A DNA stretch of 64,000 nucleotides. It comes from CATQHW01 sp965243545. GTDB taxonomy: Bacteria; Spirochaetota; Spirochaetia; SZUA-6; Bin103. Where the stretch lies: NCBI GenBank assembly GCA_965243545.1, contig OZ251573.1, positions 620,001 through 684,000 of the forward strand. Direction: 5' to 3'. The notes beneath the pieces were generated by a model. The model was not told the DNA's origin, did no database searches, and saw only the letters and a list, made by a program, of their open reading frames with translations. The position numbers and the translations under genes were made by a program. Position 1 is the first letter of the stretch. Each line of letters begins with the position of its first letter. Of the stretch, positions 47,201 to 56,631 are shown piece after piece.

Positions 47201-48781
47201 ATGAAGAGACTGATTCTCATCCCCACGATGCTCGCGCTGCTTGCGGCGGGAGCCTTTGCGACCGGCGAGGAGGAAGCGGCGGCCGCGGCTGCGCCGACGC
47301 TGGTCTACTGGACCGACAACCCGAACCTCACCTCGGATGCGGCGGTGTACGCCATCGTCCGGGAGGAGGCGCAGGTCGACCTGGACGTCACCGGAATTCC
47401 GGAGGAGTCCTACGGCGACCGGCTGCAGCTGGCCGCCGCGGCCGGCGACATGCCCGACGTCATGGGCCGGATCATCGACAGCGTCGTGCGCCCGCTCGGC
47501 TACGACGGGTTTTTGATGCCGCTCCGCGACGTCACCATGGAGAAGGTTCCCAACCTGTGGCAGTCGATCGAGATGCGGGGCCTCAACACGGCCGCGCACT
47601 CCGGTCTGTTCGGCGACGGTACCGGCGAGTTCTGGATGGCGCCGCGCTTCGGCTACAACGGCATCTGCAACGCCGCCACCTATCGCGTCGACGTGTTCGA
47701 CGCCATCGGCATGGACCCGCCGACCACCACCGCCGAGCTGCGCGAGGCGGCCATGGCGATCAAGGCGGAGTTCCCGGACATGATCCCGATCATGACCCGC
47801 GCCGCCTGGGCGACCCTGATGTGGTTCAACGAGATGTTCGGGATCAAGTTCACGCCGATGGGCAGGGTCGAAGAGGCGACCGACGCGTACCGCGACCTGC
47901 TCCGCTACGTGGCCGGTCTCTACCGGGACGGGCTGATCGATCAGGAGTGGATCACCGGCAGCGAGGAGCAGCTCAAGCAGGCGTACAACGCCGGCCGGGT
48001 AGCGATGGAGTACGGCTTCGGCGCGTTCTCCATGCCGGGGCGCATCGGCGCCTTCATGGCCGAGCACGGCGTCACCGCCGAGGATCACGCGGCCTCCAAC
48101 GAGTCCGAGGCGGCCGCCAAGGCGTATGCGGCGCGCTACCACGAAGTGATCGGATTCCTGGACCCGATCACCGTGCAGCCCGGCGACAGGGTGGTGCCGG
48201 CGTGCATCACCAACACCCGCGGCGGTTTCGAGGACAGCGGCCTGTCGGTCAGTTCCGAGGTCGCGGACGAAGACGCGGCCATGCGGCTGCTCAACTGGGT
48301 CTACCAGCCGGACGCCAGCGGCCACCACACCGGCGGCTGGGGCAAGCAGGGAATCGGCTGGGACTTCGACGCCGACGGCGTCGGCCGCGCGCTGCCGACC
48401 CAGGACCCGGACTTCATCGGCGAGGCCGCGTTCCGGATGATGCCGGACGTGGGGCGCCTGTCGTCCAACGCGCTGTACCACACCCTGCAGGACATGGATC
48501 GCCGCGTGGCCGACCGCGCGTTCCTGGAGACGCGCGACGTGATCGCGTTCGCCAACGACCGGGACCGCCAGCGCCACAACGACCTGGGGGCGCAGATCGG
48601 GCCGGTCATCAGCGAGTGGCGCGGACGGTTCGCCACCGGGCAGGCCGACGTCGACTCCCAATGGGACGAATACATCGCCGACCTGAAGCGGGCCGGACTC
48701 GACGAGTACGAGCAACTGAAGCAGGACAACCTGGTCGAGGGCGTCCCGCACCTGCAGCCGCTCTCGCAGTTCATGAACTGA
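47201..48781 (+). CDS. Extracellular sugar-binding protein of YtcQ/LipO type, set 3
   Basis: This 526-residue binding protein has a signal peptide (MKRLILIPTMLALLAAGAFA). The mature protein begins TGEEEAAAAAAP, an acidic Ala-rich start often seen in spirochaete binding proteins, and no lipobox is present. The fold markers are TLVYWTDNPNLTSDA, AAGDMPDVMGRIID and LLNWVYQPDASGHHTGG. It should present oligosaccharides to the set-3 permeases. ATG 47201 has AAGGAAGGCAGG upstream. A Rho-independent terminator follows. Confidence 0.92.
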   Translation: MKRLILIPTMLALLAAGAFATGEEEAAAAAAPTLVYWTDNPNLTSDAAVYAIVREEAQVDLDVTGIPEESYGDRLQLAAAAGDMPDVMGRIIDSVVRPLGYDGFLMPLRDVTMEKVPNLWQSIEMRGLNTAAHSGLFGDGTGEFWMAPRFGYNGICNAATYRVDVFDAIGMDPPTTTAELREAAMAIKAEFPDMIPIMTRAAWATLMWFNEMFGIKFTPMGRVEEATDAYRDLLRYVAGLYRDGLIDQEWITGSEEQLKQAYNAGRVAMEYGFGAFSMPGRIGAFMAEHGVTAEDHAASNESEAAAKAYAARYHEVIGFLDPITVQPGDRVVPACITNTRGGFEDSGLSVSSEVADEDAAMRLLNWVYQPDASGHHTGGWGKQGIGWDFDADGVGRALPTQDPDFIGEAAFRMMPDVGRLSSNALYHTLQDMDRRVADRAFLETRDVIAFANDRDRQRHNDLGAQIGPVISEWRGRFATGQADVDSQWDEYIADLKRAGLDEYEQLKQDNLVEGVPHLQPLSQFMN

Positions 48782-48803
48782 CCGCGCAGGCGGTTTTTCC
48801 GGC

Positions 48804-48840
48804 GGCTCCGGGCTCCGCGGCCCGGAGCCGTCCTTTTCTT
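48804..48840 (+). terminator. Rho-independent terminator after binding protein (set 3)
   Basis: A 9-bp perfect GC stem (48804-48812 with 48821-48829) and an 8-base loop, then a T-rich tail CCTTTTCTT. Confidence 0.85.
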
Positions 48841-48934
48841 GGCCCGCCGGCCGCGGGCCGGGGATCGCGCGTCCGTTGACCTGCGGCCCACGACCTTCGT
48901 AACCTTGGCGGACCTGACCAACAGGAGGAACACC

Positions 48935-49828
48935 ATGATGGCAAAGGGCCTCAGACGGACCGTCGCGGCGCTGGCGGCGGCGTGCGCCGTGACGTTCGGC
49001 GCGCACGCGCAGCAGATGCCGGAGCCGGTCGCAAGTGAGCTGGCCGACGGCGTGTATTACTGGTCGGCGATGGGCTACGGCAGCCTGGTCGTCGTTTCTG
49101 GATCGGACGTGCTGGTGACCGAACCGGCGAACGACATGCGGGCGCCGATGCTGCAGGCGTACGTCGCCACGCTCACCGACCACCCCATTGCGCACGTCGT
49201 CATGACGCACGAGCATTACGATCACGTCGGCGGCACCGGTCTGTTCCCGGACGCCACCGTCTATTGCCACGTCAACTGCCAGCCGGTATTCGACCTGGCG
49301 ATAGCGCCGTTCAACGACGTGCCGGAGGTCGACGTGTCCTTCACCGACTTCCTGCGGATCATGGTCGGCGACACGGCCGTGGAGCTCCATCACCTCGGTC
49401 ACGGCGACGGCGAGGCGACCACCGTGATCTATCTGCCCGCGGAGAAGGTCGTGCTCACCGCCGACCTGTACGAAGACCGGGCGCTCACCGGCGCCGCCTG
49501 GGTCGATGACAAGAACTTCACCGGCGTTCGCCATATCCTCAACACCATCAGCGAATGGGACCTGGAGCACGCCATCACTACCCATTCGATGTCGACCGAT
49601 CCGCAGTCGCTGCGCGACAACGCCCAGTACTACAACGACCTGTTCGACGCGGTGTACGGGCAGCTGAAGCAGACGCGGGAGCAGGGCGGTCCGTTCGCCG
49701 TGTTCGGGGTGATGGATACCCTGCCGGCATCGATCCAGCTGGACCAGTACAGCGATTGGGGGAACTACGACACCGCTCTTGCCAGCCACGCGCGGCGGAT
49801 GATGATGTCGATCTTCCACGCCGACTGA
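48935..49828 (+). CDS. Metallo-beta-lactamase-fold hydrolase, exported
   Basis: This 297-residue enzyme has a signal peptide (RRTVAALAAACAVTFGAHA) and the zinc motif H92-E-H94-Y-D96-H97 in VVMTHEHYDHVGGTG. Further His ligands follow in LHHLGHGDGEATTV. Such exported hydrolases include lactonases, quinoprotein-relay-associated enzymes and beta-lactamases; the substrate is not determined. ATG 48935 has AGGAGG 6 nt upstream. It begins after a terminator, so it is probably in a new unit with the oligogalacturonate lyase 17 bp downstream. Confidence 0.87.
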   Translation: MMAKGLRRTVAALAAACAVTFGAHAQQMPEPVASELADGVYYWSAMGYGSLVVVSGSDVLVTEPANDMRAPMLQAYVATLTDHPIAHVVMTHEHYDHVGGTGLFPDATVYCHVNCQPVFDLAIAPFNDVPEVDVSFTDFLRIMVGDTAVELHHLGHGDGEATTVIYLPAEKVVLTADLYEDRALTGAAWVDDKNFTGVRHILNTISEWDLEHAITTHSMSTDPQSLRDNAQYYNDLFDAVYGQLKQTREQGGPFAVFGVMDTLPASIQLDQYSDWGNYDTALASHARRMMMSIFHAD

Positions 49829-49845
49829 CCGGAGCCGTCTACGGC

Positions 49846-50943
49846 ATGAAGGCGGAATTCCCGCCGGAAGGACGCGCGCGCACCGACCCGCAAACGGGCG
49901 CGCGCGTCCGTCAGGTGACCGGCCACCCGTCGATCAATCATCACCCGTTCTACTACCTGCCGCCCATGGACGACGCCATGCGCCACTTGGTGTTCGTCTC
50001 CCACCGCAGCGGGCGGCCGGAGATCTTCATCGAGCGGCAGCAGGACGGGACGCTGGCGCAGCTCACCGACCATGACCGGCTGGCGGAGTGGTCCGTGCAC
50101 CCTTCACACGACGGGCGCTACGTCTACTTCACCGACCCGGCCGGCGGCTGGCGGGTCGACGCGGGGACGGGGCGGGAGGAGCAGCTCTTCTCGTTCGAGG
50201 ACGGCCGCATCGGCATCGACGGGCACGTCGGCGCCGCCATGGGGACGACCACGGTGAGCCGCGACGACCGCTGGTGGGCGGTGCCGGTGAGCTTTGGGGA
50301 GCGCGCCCGCATGTTGGTGGTCGATACCGGCAACGGCGCCGCCGACTACGTGCTGGAGGCGGACAGCATCGGCCACCCGGAGTTCCACCCCGGCGACGCC
50401 GACTGGCTCCGCTACGCCGGTCCCTACCACGCGCGCATATGGGTGGCGCGGCGGGACGGCGGCGAACACCGGTTGGCCTACGAACGGGACGCCGCCGCCC
50501 GGGAGTGGATCGTGCACGAGACGTGGCGGCCCGGCACGCGGGAGATCGTCACCACGCAATGGCCGCACGGCATGATCGGCGTCGACGTCGACACCGGGGC
50601 GGTGCGCCGCGTCTGTTCCTTCAACGCCTGGCACGCCGCCATCAGCCGCGACGGGTCGAAGCTGGTGAGCGACACCACCTACCCGGACACCGGATTGATG
50701 CTGTTCGACGCCGCCGACGGGGTGGGCGAACCGCAGCCGCTCTGCGCGTCGGAGGCCAGCAACGAAGGCGAGCACTGGAACACCGACCACTGCCCGTACG
50801 ACGACGGCCCCACCACCGTGTACGCCCCGCAGCACACCCACCCGCACCCGGCGTTCAGTCCAGACGGCCGGCAGGTCGTCTTTACCAGCGACCGCGGCGG
50901 CTACGCCCAGGTCTACGTCGCGGAGCTCCCTGACGAGTCGTAG
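49846..50943 (+). CDS. Oligogalacturonate lyase (PL22-like) beta-propeller
   Basis: This 365-residue propeller is of the oligogalacturonide lyase family. It opens RQVTGHPSINHHPFYYLPPM and continues LVFVSHRSGRPEIFIER, SVHPSHDGRYVYFTD, IGHPEFHPGDADWLRYAGP and THPHPAFSPDGRQVVFTSD. Conserved histidines around these blades bind Mn in characterised members. PL22 enzymes cleave unsaturated digalacturonate to 5-keto-4-deoxyuronate in the cytoplasm; lack of a signal peptide here agrees. It is the clearest pectin-catabolism gene in the window. ATG 49846 has no strong Shine-Dalgarno. Its last 31 bp overlap the convergent end of lyase paralog C. Confidence 0.85.
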   Translation: MKAEFPPEGRARTDPQTGARVRQVTGHPSINHHPFYYLPPMDDAMRHLVFVSHRSGRPEIFIERQQDGTLAQLTDHDRLAEWSVHPSHDGRYVYFTDPAGGWRVDAGTGREEQLFSFEDGRIGIDGHVGAAMGTTTVSRDDRWWAVPVSFGERARMLVVDTGNGAADYVLEADSIGHPEFHPGDADWLRYAGPYHARIWVARRDGGEHRLAYERDAAAREWIVHETWRPGTREIVTTQWPHGMIGVDVDTGAVRRVCSFNAWHAAISRDGSKLVSDTTYPDTGLMLFDAADGVGEPQPLCASEASNEGEHWNTDHCPYDDGPTTVYAPQHTHPHPAFSPDGRQVVFTSDRGGYAQVYVAELPDES

Positions 50944-53900
50944 GCCGCCGCCGGCGATTCTTCAAGCGCGGCCAGCACGGTCGGTACGTAGCGCATCTGA
51001 CTGGAGAGCTGCTTGCCCAGGTCACGGGCGCCCTCCAGGTCCGGCAGCACGCCGATCGCCGGCAGGGCGCGGCGCAGGCAGCGGCCGATGTCGGGATCGC
51101 CGGACACCGCGTACGCGTCGGCCACGCCTTCTATGATGATCTGGGTGCCGAACACCTCGCCTTCGGAGATGCGCTGCACGGTCGCGCAGCTCCCGCCGAT
51201 GAAGTGGCCGGTCTTCTCGTTGAAGGTCTCGCGCACCAGCCAGCGCCCGCCGGCCAGGATGGCGTCGGCGACCGGGCGTTCGCGGGTGAGGTCGTAGTAC
51301 CGCTTCAGGCCCGACAGCAGCACGGTGACCATGAAGGCGATGTTGCCGCGGCAGTGCGGGTAGCCGCACCAGCAGTGGCCGGAGGTGAGCATCCGCGTCC
51401 AGCCGCCGGTGTCATCCTGCTTTTCCAGGATGCGGCGCACGACGATGGCTGCGCCGTTGGCGGCGCGCCGGTCGCCGGTGGCCGCCGCCAGCATGGTGAG
51501 GTGGATCAGGTGCCAGCCGGCCTCGCGCACGGCGCTGAACTCGTAGTGATCCAGCCGCTCGGGCTGCAGGAGCCAGCTTGCCGAGCGCATGAGCGAGTCG
51601 CGCACGCCCTGGTCGCCGGTGAGCAGGTAGTGGAGCAACGGGCCCTCGGCCCACAGGTGCGACGGGACGCCGCGCGTGCCGGCGACCTTGCTGCGGAAGA
51701 AGGGCGGCAGATAGCCGCCCAGGTGAGCGGGCATGTGCAGCGCCTGCAGCCCGACGTGGCGCGCGTCGTGAAAGGTGTTGACCGTATCGACGTCGGCCAG
51801 ATGGCGCGCCGCCTGCGCGCCCCACGCGGCCCAGCCCGGGTCGCCGCCGCGCAGGAACTCCCAGTAGGCGCAGTACGGGGTGTCGTATTCGTTGTTGCCC
51901 CAGCTCCAGTCGCCCTCGCCGTACCAGTCGCCGAAGTTGACGTGGCCGTAGGCGCGCCAGCGCTCGCGGTCTTCGTGGAACAGGCGGAGCGCGTCGGCGG
52001 CGAACCGCTCGTAGCGGGGCTGCGGCGACCCGTCCTTGGCGGCCAGCCGCGGCAGCGCCCCGGTCGCGTTGGCGTAGGCGGCGCTCGGACGGGCCGCGAT
52101 CGGCGTCTCCAGCCAGTCGAACCACGGCGCCGCGGCGCTGTCGCCGGCCCCGGCGGGGGGCAGGGCGATGAGCATCTCGGTGGTGAGCGCCATCCCTTCG
52201 CGCAACAGGTAGCGTCCGTCCTGCAGCCACCGGTACAGGCGCTGCCACGCCTGGTCGTCGCCGGGCGGCTCGCCCCCGGAGAGGGCGGGCAGGAGCTCCA
52301 TGCGCACGGCGCCGCTGCCGGCGGAGATGCCCTTGGGGTAGTTCTGCCAGAAGTTGCGGATGCCGACGGCAAGCGCGCCGCCGGCGGCCGACCGCACCAG
52401 GACGTGGCCGCGGGCGCGCCCGTCGCGGCGCTGCCGCCCGGCGGCGGTGACGACGTCGTGAGCCTCGTCGTGCTCGTGGCGGAGTATCCACGGGCGGCCG
52501 CCGGTGACGTCGAACCGTTCGCCGGCCAGCTCCGCGGCCGCGGCCGGGAACGGGAGCTCCAGGACGCACGAACGGACGCCCAGGAGCGTCCGTTCCTCAT
52601 CCCGGCCGGTCTCGAACACCGGACCGGCGGCCGGGTCCGCGCGCAGCGCCACCAGCCGATGGTCGATCTTCACGAACGGTTGGTCGGCGTAGACGTGGAT
52701 ACGCAGCTCGCTCCGCAGCCGGGCGCGTCCTTGTATATCCCGGTGGATGGCATCCCGGTGGATGGCGTCGCAACGGACGGTGGTCCGCAACGGTCCGGCG
52801 TGTTCGACGGAGGCCGGGGCGGCCGTGACGTCGAGGCGCGTGCCGTCGGCCAACTCGACCCGTAGCGCGTCCGCCAGCCGGCCGCCGGTGAGTGTCCGGC
52901 CGCCAACCGTGGGCGGGCCGCCGGATCGGGCGTCCCGGTCCGGGCGCTCGATGACAATCCAGTCTGCGGCGTGCGGCTGCACGGCTACGCGCAACGCGCG
53001 GCCGGTCACGACGACGGCGCCGTCGCCGCAGTGCGTCACCCGAAGCCCGTCCTGAGGGGCATCGTCCGCGGGCGTGGCGTGCAGCAGCACGCGGCACTCC
53101 GCGCGTCCGCCGGGCCGGAGCGTCGGCGGCGCGGCGGCGTCGACCAGCGCCCAGCGGGCCGAGCCGTCGGGCCAGCGGCTGTGGATACGGGCCTGCGCGG
53201 CGGAGGTTTCGGCGTCGCCGCCCCAGGCGAGCCGTGCGCCGCCGACCCGGGGCAACGCGCCGCGGCGGACCGGCACGCCAAAAGTGAGCGGCAAGCCGGC
53301 CAGAGAGGCGGCGGCGCCGGTGTCGCAGAGCTCGACGTCCGCCTCGACGGTCCGCGTCCGGTCGTCCGGGCCGGCCGGCGCGGGCCGCCGGGTGCTGAAC
53401 TCGCAGACCGACTCGGCGGACTCGCCGTCCGGTTCGGTCGCCACCACGCGGGCGGCGCAGTCCCGGTCGAGCGGCAGGCCGGGGAGCGTGACGGCGTGCA
53501 GGGTGGACGGTCCCACCGTGGTCGAAGGTCCGACCGTTGTGGACGGTCCCACCGTGGTCGACGGTCCGGCCGGGGCGGAAGGACCCGCTGGGGCGGACTC
53601 GGCCACCGCGCCGCCGTTCCGGTCACGGACCGACACGGCGACCGTGGACGGCGGATAGGTGACGCAGTGGACGGTGGCGGTCGCCGCGTCCGCGGCGGGG
53701 GCCCCATCCGCGATGGCGACCTCGACCGACACGCGCTCGATGCTCGGCGCGAACGAGCTCGGCTCCGGGGCGTCCGCCAGCAGCACGAAGCGTTCGATCC
53801 GGCACGCTCCGCGCCCGGAGCTTGCGAACTGCACCCACTTCACCCGGTCGTCGAAGACGATGGGACGGTCGATGACGATGAGGTGGCGTCGGTTGTCGTG

Positions 53901-54248
53901 GCGCCGCGGCTCGATCCGTCCCACGTCCTCGGAGCCCAGGCTCACTTCGAGCGGGAACTCCTCCCCTGCCTGATCGTAGATCAGTGCGCCCAGGTAGTAG
54001 GTCCCCGGCAGCTTCGGGTTCCGGGGCGGCACGCGGAAACGGTGGCGGACGGTGGTGATGACGCCGGCCGCGGCCACCGCCGGCGGGCGGTAGATGCTGT
54101 AGTTGGCGTAGCCGGTCAGCCCCAGGTCGGGGACCCAGCCGTCCATCGACTCGCTGTCGATCGCCGGCCACGAGTGGTTGCCGGGCGCGGCCAGCAGCGC
54201 CGCGATGCGCGGCTCCTCGGCGACGTCGACGTGGCGGATCAGCTCCAT
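50913..54248 (-). CDS. Exo-rhamnogalacturonan lyase-like protein (PcRGLX-type), paralog C
   Basis: This 1,111-residue third paralog has an N-terminal module with GLTGYANYSIYRPPAVAAAG and PRRHDNRRHLIVIDRPIV. The beta domain has LPLTFGVPVRRGAL and WPDGSARWALVDAA. The barrel carries NFGDWYGEGDWSWGNNEYD and HMPAHLGGYLPPFFRSKVAG, closer to A than to B. A linker near residues 230-255 is a tandem repeat of VGPSTT units, and AIHRD is duplicated near residue 500. No signal peptide is seen. ATG 54248 lies 13 bp after the stop of the SIS-like gene, so the two form a minus-strand operon. The 3' end overlaps the oligogalacturonate lyase gene tail to tail. Confidence 0.75.
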   Translation of the reverse strand: MELIRHVDVAEEPRIAALLAAPGNHSWPAIDSESMDGWVPDLGLTGYANYSIYRPPAVAAAGVITTVRHRFRVPPRNPKLPGTYYLGALIYDQAGEEFPLEVSLGSEDVGRIEPRRHDNRRHLIVIDRPIVFDDRVKWVQFASSGRGACRIERFVLLADAPEPSSFAPSIERVSVEVAIADGAPAADAATATVHCVTYPPSTVAVSVRDRNGGAVAESAPAGPSAPAGPSTTVGPSTTVGPSTTVGPSTLHAVTLPGLPLDRDCAARVVATEPDGESAESVCEFSTRRPAPAGPDDRTRTVEADVELCDTGAAASLAGLPLTFGVPVRRGALPRVGGARLAWGGDAETSAAQARIHSRWPDGSARWALVDAAAPPTLRPGGRAECRVLLHATPADDAPQDGLRVTHCGDGAVVVTGRALRVAVQPHAADWIVIERPDRDARSGGPPTVGGRTLTGGRLADALRVELADGTRLDVTAAPASVEHAGPLRTTVRCDAIHRDAIHRDIQGRARLRSELRIHVYADQPFVKIDHRLVALRADPAAGPVFETGRDEERTLLGVRSCVLELPFPAAAAELAGERFDVTGGRPWILRHEHDEAHDVVTAAGRQRRDGRARGHVLVRSAAGGALAVGIRNFWQNYPKGISAGSGAVRMELLPALSGGEPPGDDQAWQRLYRWLQDGRYLLREGMALTTEMLIALPPAGAGDSAAAPWFDWLETPIAARPSAAYANATGALPRLAAKDGSPQPRYERFAADALRLFHEDRERWRAYGHVNFGDWYGEGDWSWGNNEYDTPYCAYWEFLRGGDPGWAAWGAQAARHLADVDTVNTFHDARHVGLQALHMPAHLGGYLPPFFRSKVAGTRGVPSHLWAEGPLLHYLLTGDQGVRDSLMRSASWLLQPERLDHYEFSAVREAGWHLIHLTMLAAATGDRRAANGAAIVVRRILEKQDDTGGWTRMLTSGHCWCGYPHCRGNIAFMVTVLLSGLKRYYDLTRERPVADAILAGGRWLVRETFNEKTGHFIGGSCATVQRISEGEVFGTQIIIEGVADAYAVSGDPDIGRCLRRALPAIGVLPDLEGARDLGKQLSSQMRYVPTVLAALEESPAAAYDSSGSSAT
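53505..53590 (-). repeat. Short tandem repeats encoding VGPSTT/APAGPS linker
   Basis: Imperfect 15-18-bp repeats encode a Gly-Pro-Ser-Thr linker in paralog C. The unit varies at third bases, so it is not very recent. Confidence 0.7.
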
Positions 54249-54261
54249 CGGCGCGCCGGGC

Positions 54262-55431
54262 TCAGGCCGGGATGTGGTCGGCAGCCGCCGCGTGCAGCAG
54301 CCAGAGCATGGCGGTGGTGATGACGCCCGACGGCGGCACGACCCGCACGTCGTAGCCGGGCAGGCGGATGCTGGCGTCGCCGTACTGCCAGTAGGCGTTG
54401 ACGTGGATCTCGCCGGGGTGGGGATAGATCGTTTCGATCTCCTTGCCGCCCAGGATCCATGCCGACCGCTCGACGGCCGCGCGCGCCGCGGCCAGCTCCT
54501 CTTCCGGGAAGGTGTAGTAGCCGTTGAAGATGAAGAAGTCCCCGGCCTGCAGGTCGGCCTTCTCATTCCATTCCGGGAACACCAGCCGGAAAAAGCCCGG
54601 ATCGCCGTCCAGACCGCGCTGGGCGTGCAGGTTGTGGCCGATCGACGCGCACCACACCGACCGGCCGGCGCTGCGGGTGGCGGCGGCGACCGCGCCGATC
54701 TCGGCAATGCGGCCGAGTTCGGTCGCGCGGATGCCGGCCAGGCAGCGGAGCCACTCGGCCACCAGCTCCCGGCCCTTCTGCCCGGCAGGGGAAGGGACGA
54801 TCCGGTACTCGCCGGGATCGTGGAACGGCTTGCCTTCGTGCTGCCGGTTGCGGTCGCGGCCGGTGGCGAGGCCGCCGCTCATCAGGAAAACCGGCGCCTT
54901 GCCGAGCGCCGCGCAGGCGTTGGCCATCTCGATGCACCAGAGCCAGCCGGCGGCGATGTTGAGCGCGGCGGCGAGGGGACAGATGACCGCGCTGCCGTAG
55001 GAGAGCACCGGCGCGCTGCCGGCCGGCAACCCGGTGTCGATGAAGGCGGGCGCGCGCGGCCGCAGCGCCGAGTCGGCCGAGCCGATCAGGGTGACCGCTA
55101 CGCCGCGCCCGGTCAGCCCGTCCAGCAGTGAACCCTGCGCCTCGGCGGCGCGCTCCTGCGTGGCCGCGATCACCGCGTCTCCGGCGGCGACGGCGTCGGT
55201 CAGCTCGAACGTCTCGCCGCCGGGGAGTCCGCGCACCATCATCAACCCGGACGCCCGGTGCTGCAGCTCGCTGACGAATCCCTCCTCGTCGCTGAACGCC
55301 CACACCCGGCCGCCCGCGCAGGCGCGCTCGGCCGCCTGCGTGGCGGCGGCGGCGATCGACGGAAGCTGCCGCTCCAGACCGGTGAGCCCGGCCTGTACGG
55401 CGTCGAGGTACTGCTCGGCAAGTGAACTCAT
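54262..55431 (-). CDS. SIS-like (sugar isomerase / phosphosugar-binding) protein
   Basis: This 389-residue cytoplasmic protein begins LAEQYLDAVQAGLTGLERQLPS, followed by AGGRVWAFSDEEGFVSELQHRASG. That pattern resembles SIS-domain phosphosugar-binding proteins (helical lead, then a glycine-rich loop). A second half with GLATGRDRNRQHEGKPFHD, SVWCASIGHNLHAQRGLDG and GKEIETIYPHPGEIHVNAYW could be a second SIS domain. Isomerase or deaminase activity on a sugar is possible but unproven. It is the first gene of the operon with lyase paralog C, divergent from an amidohydrolase gene. Confidence 0.5.
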   Translation of the reverse strand: MSSLAEQYLDAVQAGLTGLERQLPSIAAAATQAAERACAGGRVWAFSDEEGFVSELQHRASGLMMVRGLPGGETFELTDAVAAGDAVIAATQERAAEAQGSLLDGLTGRGVAVTLIGSADSALRPRAPAFIDTGLPAGSAPVLSYGSAVICPLAAALNIAAGWLWCIEMANACAALGKAPVFLMSGGLATGRDRNRQHEGKPFHDPGEYRIVPSPAGQKGRELVAEWLRCLAGIRATELGRIAEIGAVAAATRSAGRSVWCASIGHNLHAQRGLDGDPGFFRLVFPEWNEKADLQAGDFFIFNGYYTFPEEELAAARAAVERSAWILGGKEIETIYPHPGEIHVNAYWQYGDASIRLPGYDVRVVPPSGVITTAMLWLLHAAAADHIPA

Positions 55432-55534
55432 CTGGGAACCCTCGTGCGCGGGAGTGTGCGCGCCCCATCATCCAACATCTGCGCCGGATACGGAAGCGTT
55501 GACGATCCGCCGCCCGCACCGCACGCTGCAGGCC

Positions 55535-56509
55535 GTGAAGATCGATTGCCAGAGTCACCTGTTTCCCGCCGGCTACGCGGAGGCGCTGACGCGCAACCCC
55601 GGATCGCCCACCACCACGGGCGCGGCCGGGAGCTACACCGTCGCGTACGGCGACCTGCAATCGTTCCGGCTCGACCTTGAGGATTACAGCGTGGCGCGCA
55701 AGCTCCGCGACATGGACGCCGCCGGCGTCGACGTCAGCGTGGTGAGCGTCAACATGCCCGGCCCGGAACTGTTGGAGAGCGAGCTGGCGGTGGAGGCGGC
55801 GCGGGTCTGCAACGACGAGCTGGCCGAGGCGTGCGCCCGTCACCCGCAGCGGCTGGCCGGCTTGGCGTGCCTGCCGTGGCAGGCCCCGGACGCGGCGATC
55901 GCGGAGCTCGACCGCGCGGCCGGCCCGCTCGGCCTGCGCGGCGTGATGCTCTACTCGCACGTCGGCGCCGGCCCGGTCGACGACCAGGCGTTGGAGCCGA
56001 TCTATGCCCGCATCGCGCAGCTCGGCGTCCCCGTGGTGCTGCATCCGTGCGTGCCGCCGTGGGCGAGCGAGCTGCGCGACCACTCGATGATCCCGATGGT
56101 GGGGTTGATGGTCGATCACAGCCTGGCGGCGTTGCGTCTGGTGCTGAGCGGCGTCCTGGAGCGGCACCCCGCACTGCAGGTCGTGCAGCCGCACTGCGGC
56201 GGAGTGCTGCCGTACCTGTGGGGCCGCATCCGCAACCAGACCGAGGTGATGAAGCGCGGCGTCGAGCGCATCTCGCAATCGCCGACGGAGCTGTACCGGC
56301 GGGTCTATCTCGACACCGCGTCGCCGTGGCCGCCGGCCCTGCGCGTCGCCTACGACGTAGCCGGCGCCGACCGCCTGGTGTTCGCAAGCGACCATCCGTG
56401 GGTGGAGATACGGCTCCTGATCGACTCCTTGGAGGAGCTGCGGCTTCCCGGTGACGACCTGCGGCGCATCTACGCCGGCAACGCCGCGCGGCTGTTCCGC
56501 ATCGACTGA
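55535..56509 (+). CDS. Amidohydrolase 2 (ACMSD-like) family metal-dependent hydrolase
   Basis: This 324-residue TIM-barrel hydrolase/decarboxylase has, in place of the usual HxH, IDCQSHLFP at residues 3-11 (Gln in the first His position), as in a known subgroup. Other landmarks are VVLHPCVPPW, VQPHCGGVLPYLWGR and FASDHPWVE, which carries the metal-binding Asp. The family includes ACMSD and related decarboxylases and lactonases. GTG 55535 is chosen because the conserved domain starts there; the Shine-Dalgarno is weak. It is divergent from the SIS-like gene, with 103 bp between. Confidence 0.82.
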   Translation: MKIDCQSHLFPAGYAEALTRNPGSPTTTGAAGSYTVAYGDLQSFRLDLEDYSVARKLRDMDAAGVDVSVVSVNMPGPELLESELAVEAARVCNDELAEACARHPQRLAGLACLPWQAPDAAIAELDRAAGPLGLRGVMLYSHVGAGPVDDQALEPIYARIAQLGVPVVLHPCVPPWASELRDHSMIPMVGLMVDHSLAALRLVLSGVLERHPALQVVQPHCGGVLPYLWGRIRNQTEVMKRGVERISQSPTELYRRVYLDTASPWPPALRVAYDVAGADRLVFASDHPWVEIRLLIDSLEELRLPGDDLRRIYAGNAARLFRID

Positions 56510-56631
56510 CGGAGGCAGTCCGGCTGGTCCACCGGCCCGGTCAGACGCAGGCGCGCCACGGCCGCGTCACGTGACCGCGGGTTGCGTCGACAACTCGCCG
56601 CCGACAGGATACATTGGGCCAGGAGCACGGC

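Noticed and set aside
47141..49819. An 892-codon open frame on the minus strand
   Set aside because: It is antisense to two clear genes (binding protein 47201 and MBL-fold hydrolase 48935). Its product is Arg/Val/His-rich without domains, a codon-phase shadow in GC-rich DNA.
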